The notes beneath the pieces are model-generated. The model searched no databases, was not told where the DNA came from, and saw only the letters and a program-made list of their open reading frames with translations. A stretch of 64,000 nt of DNA. Origin: Erythrobacter dokdonensis DSW-74 (GTDB taxonomy: Bacteria > Pseudomonadota > Alphaproteobacteria > Sphingomonadales > Sphingomonadaceae). A program made the position numbers and the translations under genes. Location of the stretch: the NCBI RefSeq assembly GCF_001677335.1, contig NZ_LZYB01000001.1, forward strand, positions 310,001 through 374,000, written 5' to 3'. Below are positions 62,716 through 64,000 of the stretch, piece by piece (the stretch's first letter is position 1; the number at the start of each line of letters is the position of its first letter).

Positions 62716-64000
62716 TCAAGTCTCTACCGGTCTTGCCGCTGTGTGGCGCAGTTCGGCAACCAGCCCTTGGGTGCCATTGCGAAGCGTGAGCGTGATCCCC
62801 ATCGCCGCACAGAGTTCTTGTGCAATCGCCAGGCCGAGGCCCGAGCCGGCGGCCTCGCGGTCGAACCGTGTTCCCACGACAAAGGCTTGGTCGATCCGAT
62901 CTGCGGGAATCCCCGGACCGTCATCTGCGATCCGGATCGTGCACGCCCCTGTTTTGTCGCATGTGAACGACAAGGCAACGCGGGAGCGTGACCATTTGCC
63001 GGCATTATCGAGCAGGATTGAAAGCACTTCAGCAAAATCGACCGGATCGAGCGGAAGCACCACGCCCTTGCACCCGTTCGCATCGAGTGTGAAGCCCTTG
63101 TCCGGGTGCAATCGCTCCATCGCTCGCAAGATCGGCATGGCGATATCGGGCAGCACCACACCGCGTCCTGACGGCGGCTTTCCAGCAGAAGCCCGAGCCT
63201 GGGCGAGCTGGTATTCGATCTGCTGTTCCATCGCGCTCGCCTGATCAAGCAGCACCATGCCGGCTGCGCGGCTTTCGCCGTGTTTGGCAAGCCGTTCCGC
63301 CTCGTCGGTGATGATCGCAAGCGGCGTTCGCAAGGAGTGGGCAAGATTGCCTGCCTGCACCCGCGCGCGCGCGACCATTGCCTCGTTCTGATGGATATAG
63401 GCGTTGAGATCGGCGGCGAGCGGGGCGATCTCGGCGGGGTAGTCGCCTTCGAGCTTGTCGGTCTCGCCATGCCGCAGCCGGGCAAATGCGAGCGAGAGGC
63501 GATCGAGCGGCCTGAGGCCAAAGGAAATGATCGTAAAGCCCGTTGCCAGCAACAGTGCGGCAAGGGCAGCCAGCCATGCCGTGAGATCGCGGGTGAAGCT
63601 GCCGATCAGCCGGTCAAGTTCGCGCTGATCGGTGGCAATGACGAAGTGGATGTCCTCGCCCGCCGCCCCCTTGCGCGTGAAACCATAGGTTATTGCCGGA
63701 CCGGTGGGGCCATTTTCCAGCCGGTGAAGTATCTCGGGCGAATGGGCGATATCCTCCTCCAGGCTGCCACGCGTCATCGAGGGCGAGCGCAGCGGCGCGC
63801 GTCCATCGGCGGTGACTTGCCAATAGAAGCCGGACAGGGGCACATCATAACGCGGATCCGACAAGGGTCTCGTCAGCACGATCATGCCGTCCGGGGCAAT
63901 TTCGGTCAGTCGGCCGAGTTCGCGGACATGAACCTCAAGTTCCTCGTGATAGGATTGCTCGACATGGCGGCTGAAGATGCTGACCGCCGAAAACCAGATG
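62716..64000 (-). CDS. two-component sensor histidine kinase, N-terminus cut by window end
   Basis: The 3' part (about 428 codons) of a PhoQ/EnvZ-like sensor kinase. Reading continues past the window end: the ATG at 63885 is internal, since the frame stays open upstream (FSAVSIFSRHVEQSYHEELE) with the expected extracytoplasmic domain. Then a transmembrane helix (LTAWLAALAALLLATGFTII), a HAMP-like linker, H-box NLAHSLRTPLAIITDEAERL, N-box LLDNAGKWSR, IADDGPGIPADRID and GSGLGLAIAQEL. The partner regulator should lie just outside the window. Confidence 0.88.
   Translation of the reverse strand, partial: IWFSAVSIFSRHVEQSYHEELEVHVRELGRLTEIAPDGMIVLTRPLSDPRYDVPLSGFYWQVTADGRAPLRSPSMTRGSLEEDIAHSPEILHRLENGPTGPAITYGFTRKGAAGEDIHFVIATDQRELDRLIGSFTRDLTAWLAALAALLLATGFTIISFGLRPLDRLSLAFARLRHGETDKLEGDYPAEIAPLAADLNAYIHQNEAMVARARVQAGNLAHSLRTPLAIITDEAERLAKHGESRAAGMVLLDQASAMEQQIEYQLAQARASAGKPPSGRGVVLPDIAMPILRAMERLHPDKGFTLDANGCKGVVLPLDPVDFAEVLSILLDNAGKWSRSRVALSFTCDKTGACTIRIADDGPGIPADRIDQAFVVGTRFDREAAGSGLGLAIAQELCAAMGITLTLRNGTQGLVAELRHTAARPVET

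Noticed and set aside
62375..62719. A 114-codon minus-strand frame after the sensor kinase
   Set aside because: It runs through both intrinsic terminators and the tiny gene, starts with a TTG without ribosome site and has no known domain.

Overview
The window is a contiguous piece of a GC-rich alphaproteobacterial chromosome, most likely Sphingomonadales and probably Erythrobacteraceae (inference). Support: a DivL-type pseudo-histidine kinase with Tyr in place of the phospho-acceptor His, AddAB instead of RecBCD, an ADCK/UbiB-type ABC1 kinase, the AmgK-MurU cell-wall recycling pair, Flp/Tad-type pilins, and intergenic repeats of the kinds common in sphingomonad genomes (the TCTCGACTTCGCTCGACA type and the TGAGCTTGTCGAAG type). 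No phage, insertion sequence, CRISPR array or rRNA operon is visible. Nearly all of it is tightly packed housekeeping sequence with 1-10 bp start/stop overlaps.

Layout. 0-2.3 kb: end of glutathione reductase, an SDR and a convergent FAD oxidoreductase. 2.4-13.5 kb: a propionyl-CoA to succinyl-CoA module (pccB, methylmalonyl-CoA epimerase, an enoyl-CoA hydratase, methylmalonyl-CoA mutase, bioB for the biotin cofactor, pccA) interleaved with small exported or unknown proteins and a DUF3445 haem protein. 13.5-22.8 kb: an AT-rich and repeat-bearing gap, a minus-strand aroK-aroB-cyclase-GNAT operon, then a small membrane protein, a large exported protein, a Xer recombinase, accA and an M48 lipoprotein protease. 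22.9-27.2 kb: two Flp pilins, MutT, tRNA-Arg, a small zinc peptidase, folE, a cytochrome c'/cytochrome b561 pair and a peroxiredoxin. 27.3-40.3 kb: a long plus-strand run ahcY-divL-tsaE-amgK-murU-addB-addA-trxA. 40.3-45.6 kb: an inositol-phosphatase-family enzyme and argJ on the minus strand, then a small exported protein followed by secA. 45.6-56.9 kb: TauE/SafE transporter, tRNA-Asn, nadK, a stand-alone EAL protein, an S9 peptidase, mfd, sdhE, recG and a low-molecular-weight phosphatase. 56.9-64 kb: an intergenic parS-like site with helically phased G-tracts, an ABC1 kinase, an SDR, a DUF3429 protein, a CHASE2/degenerate-GGDEF/EAL protein, a tiny 12-codon gene with tandem terminators, and a sensor kinase running off the end.

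Most notable observations: a ParB-site match (parS) at 56998-57013 followed by G-tracts spaced at about 10-11 bp, with a second phased tract array at 13.7 kb; a 12-codon ORF with a perfect Shine-Dalgarno and two consecutive intrinsic terminators at 62.4 kb; a small secreted protein placed where a SecM-type secretion monitor would be, directly before secA; a repeat pair before bioB whose hairpins differ by compensatory exchanges and which supplies the bioB ribosome binding site; a vestigial second copy of the epimerase start; and a perfect operator-like inverted repeat before ahcY. All functional claims for these are inference from the sequence alone.
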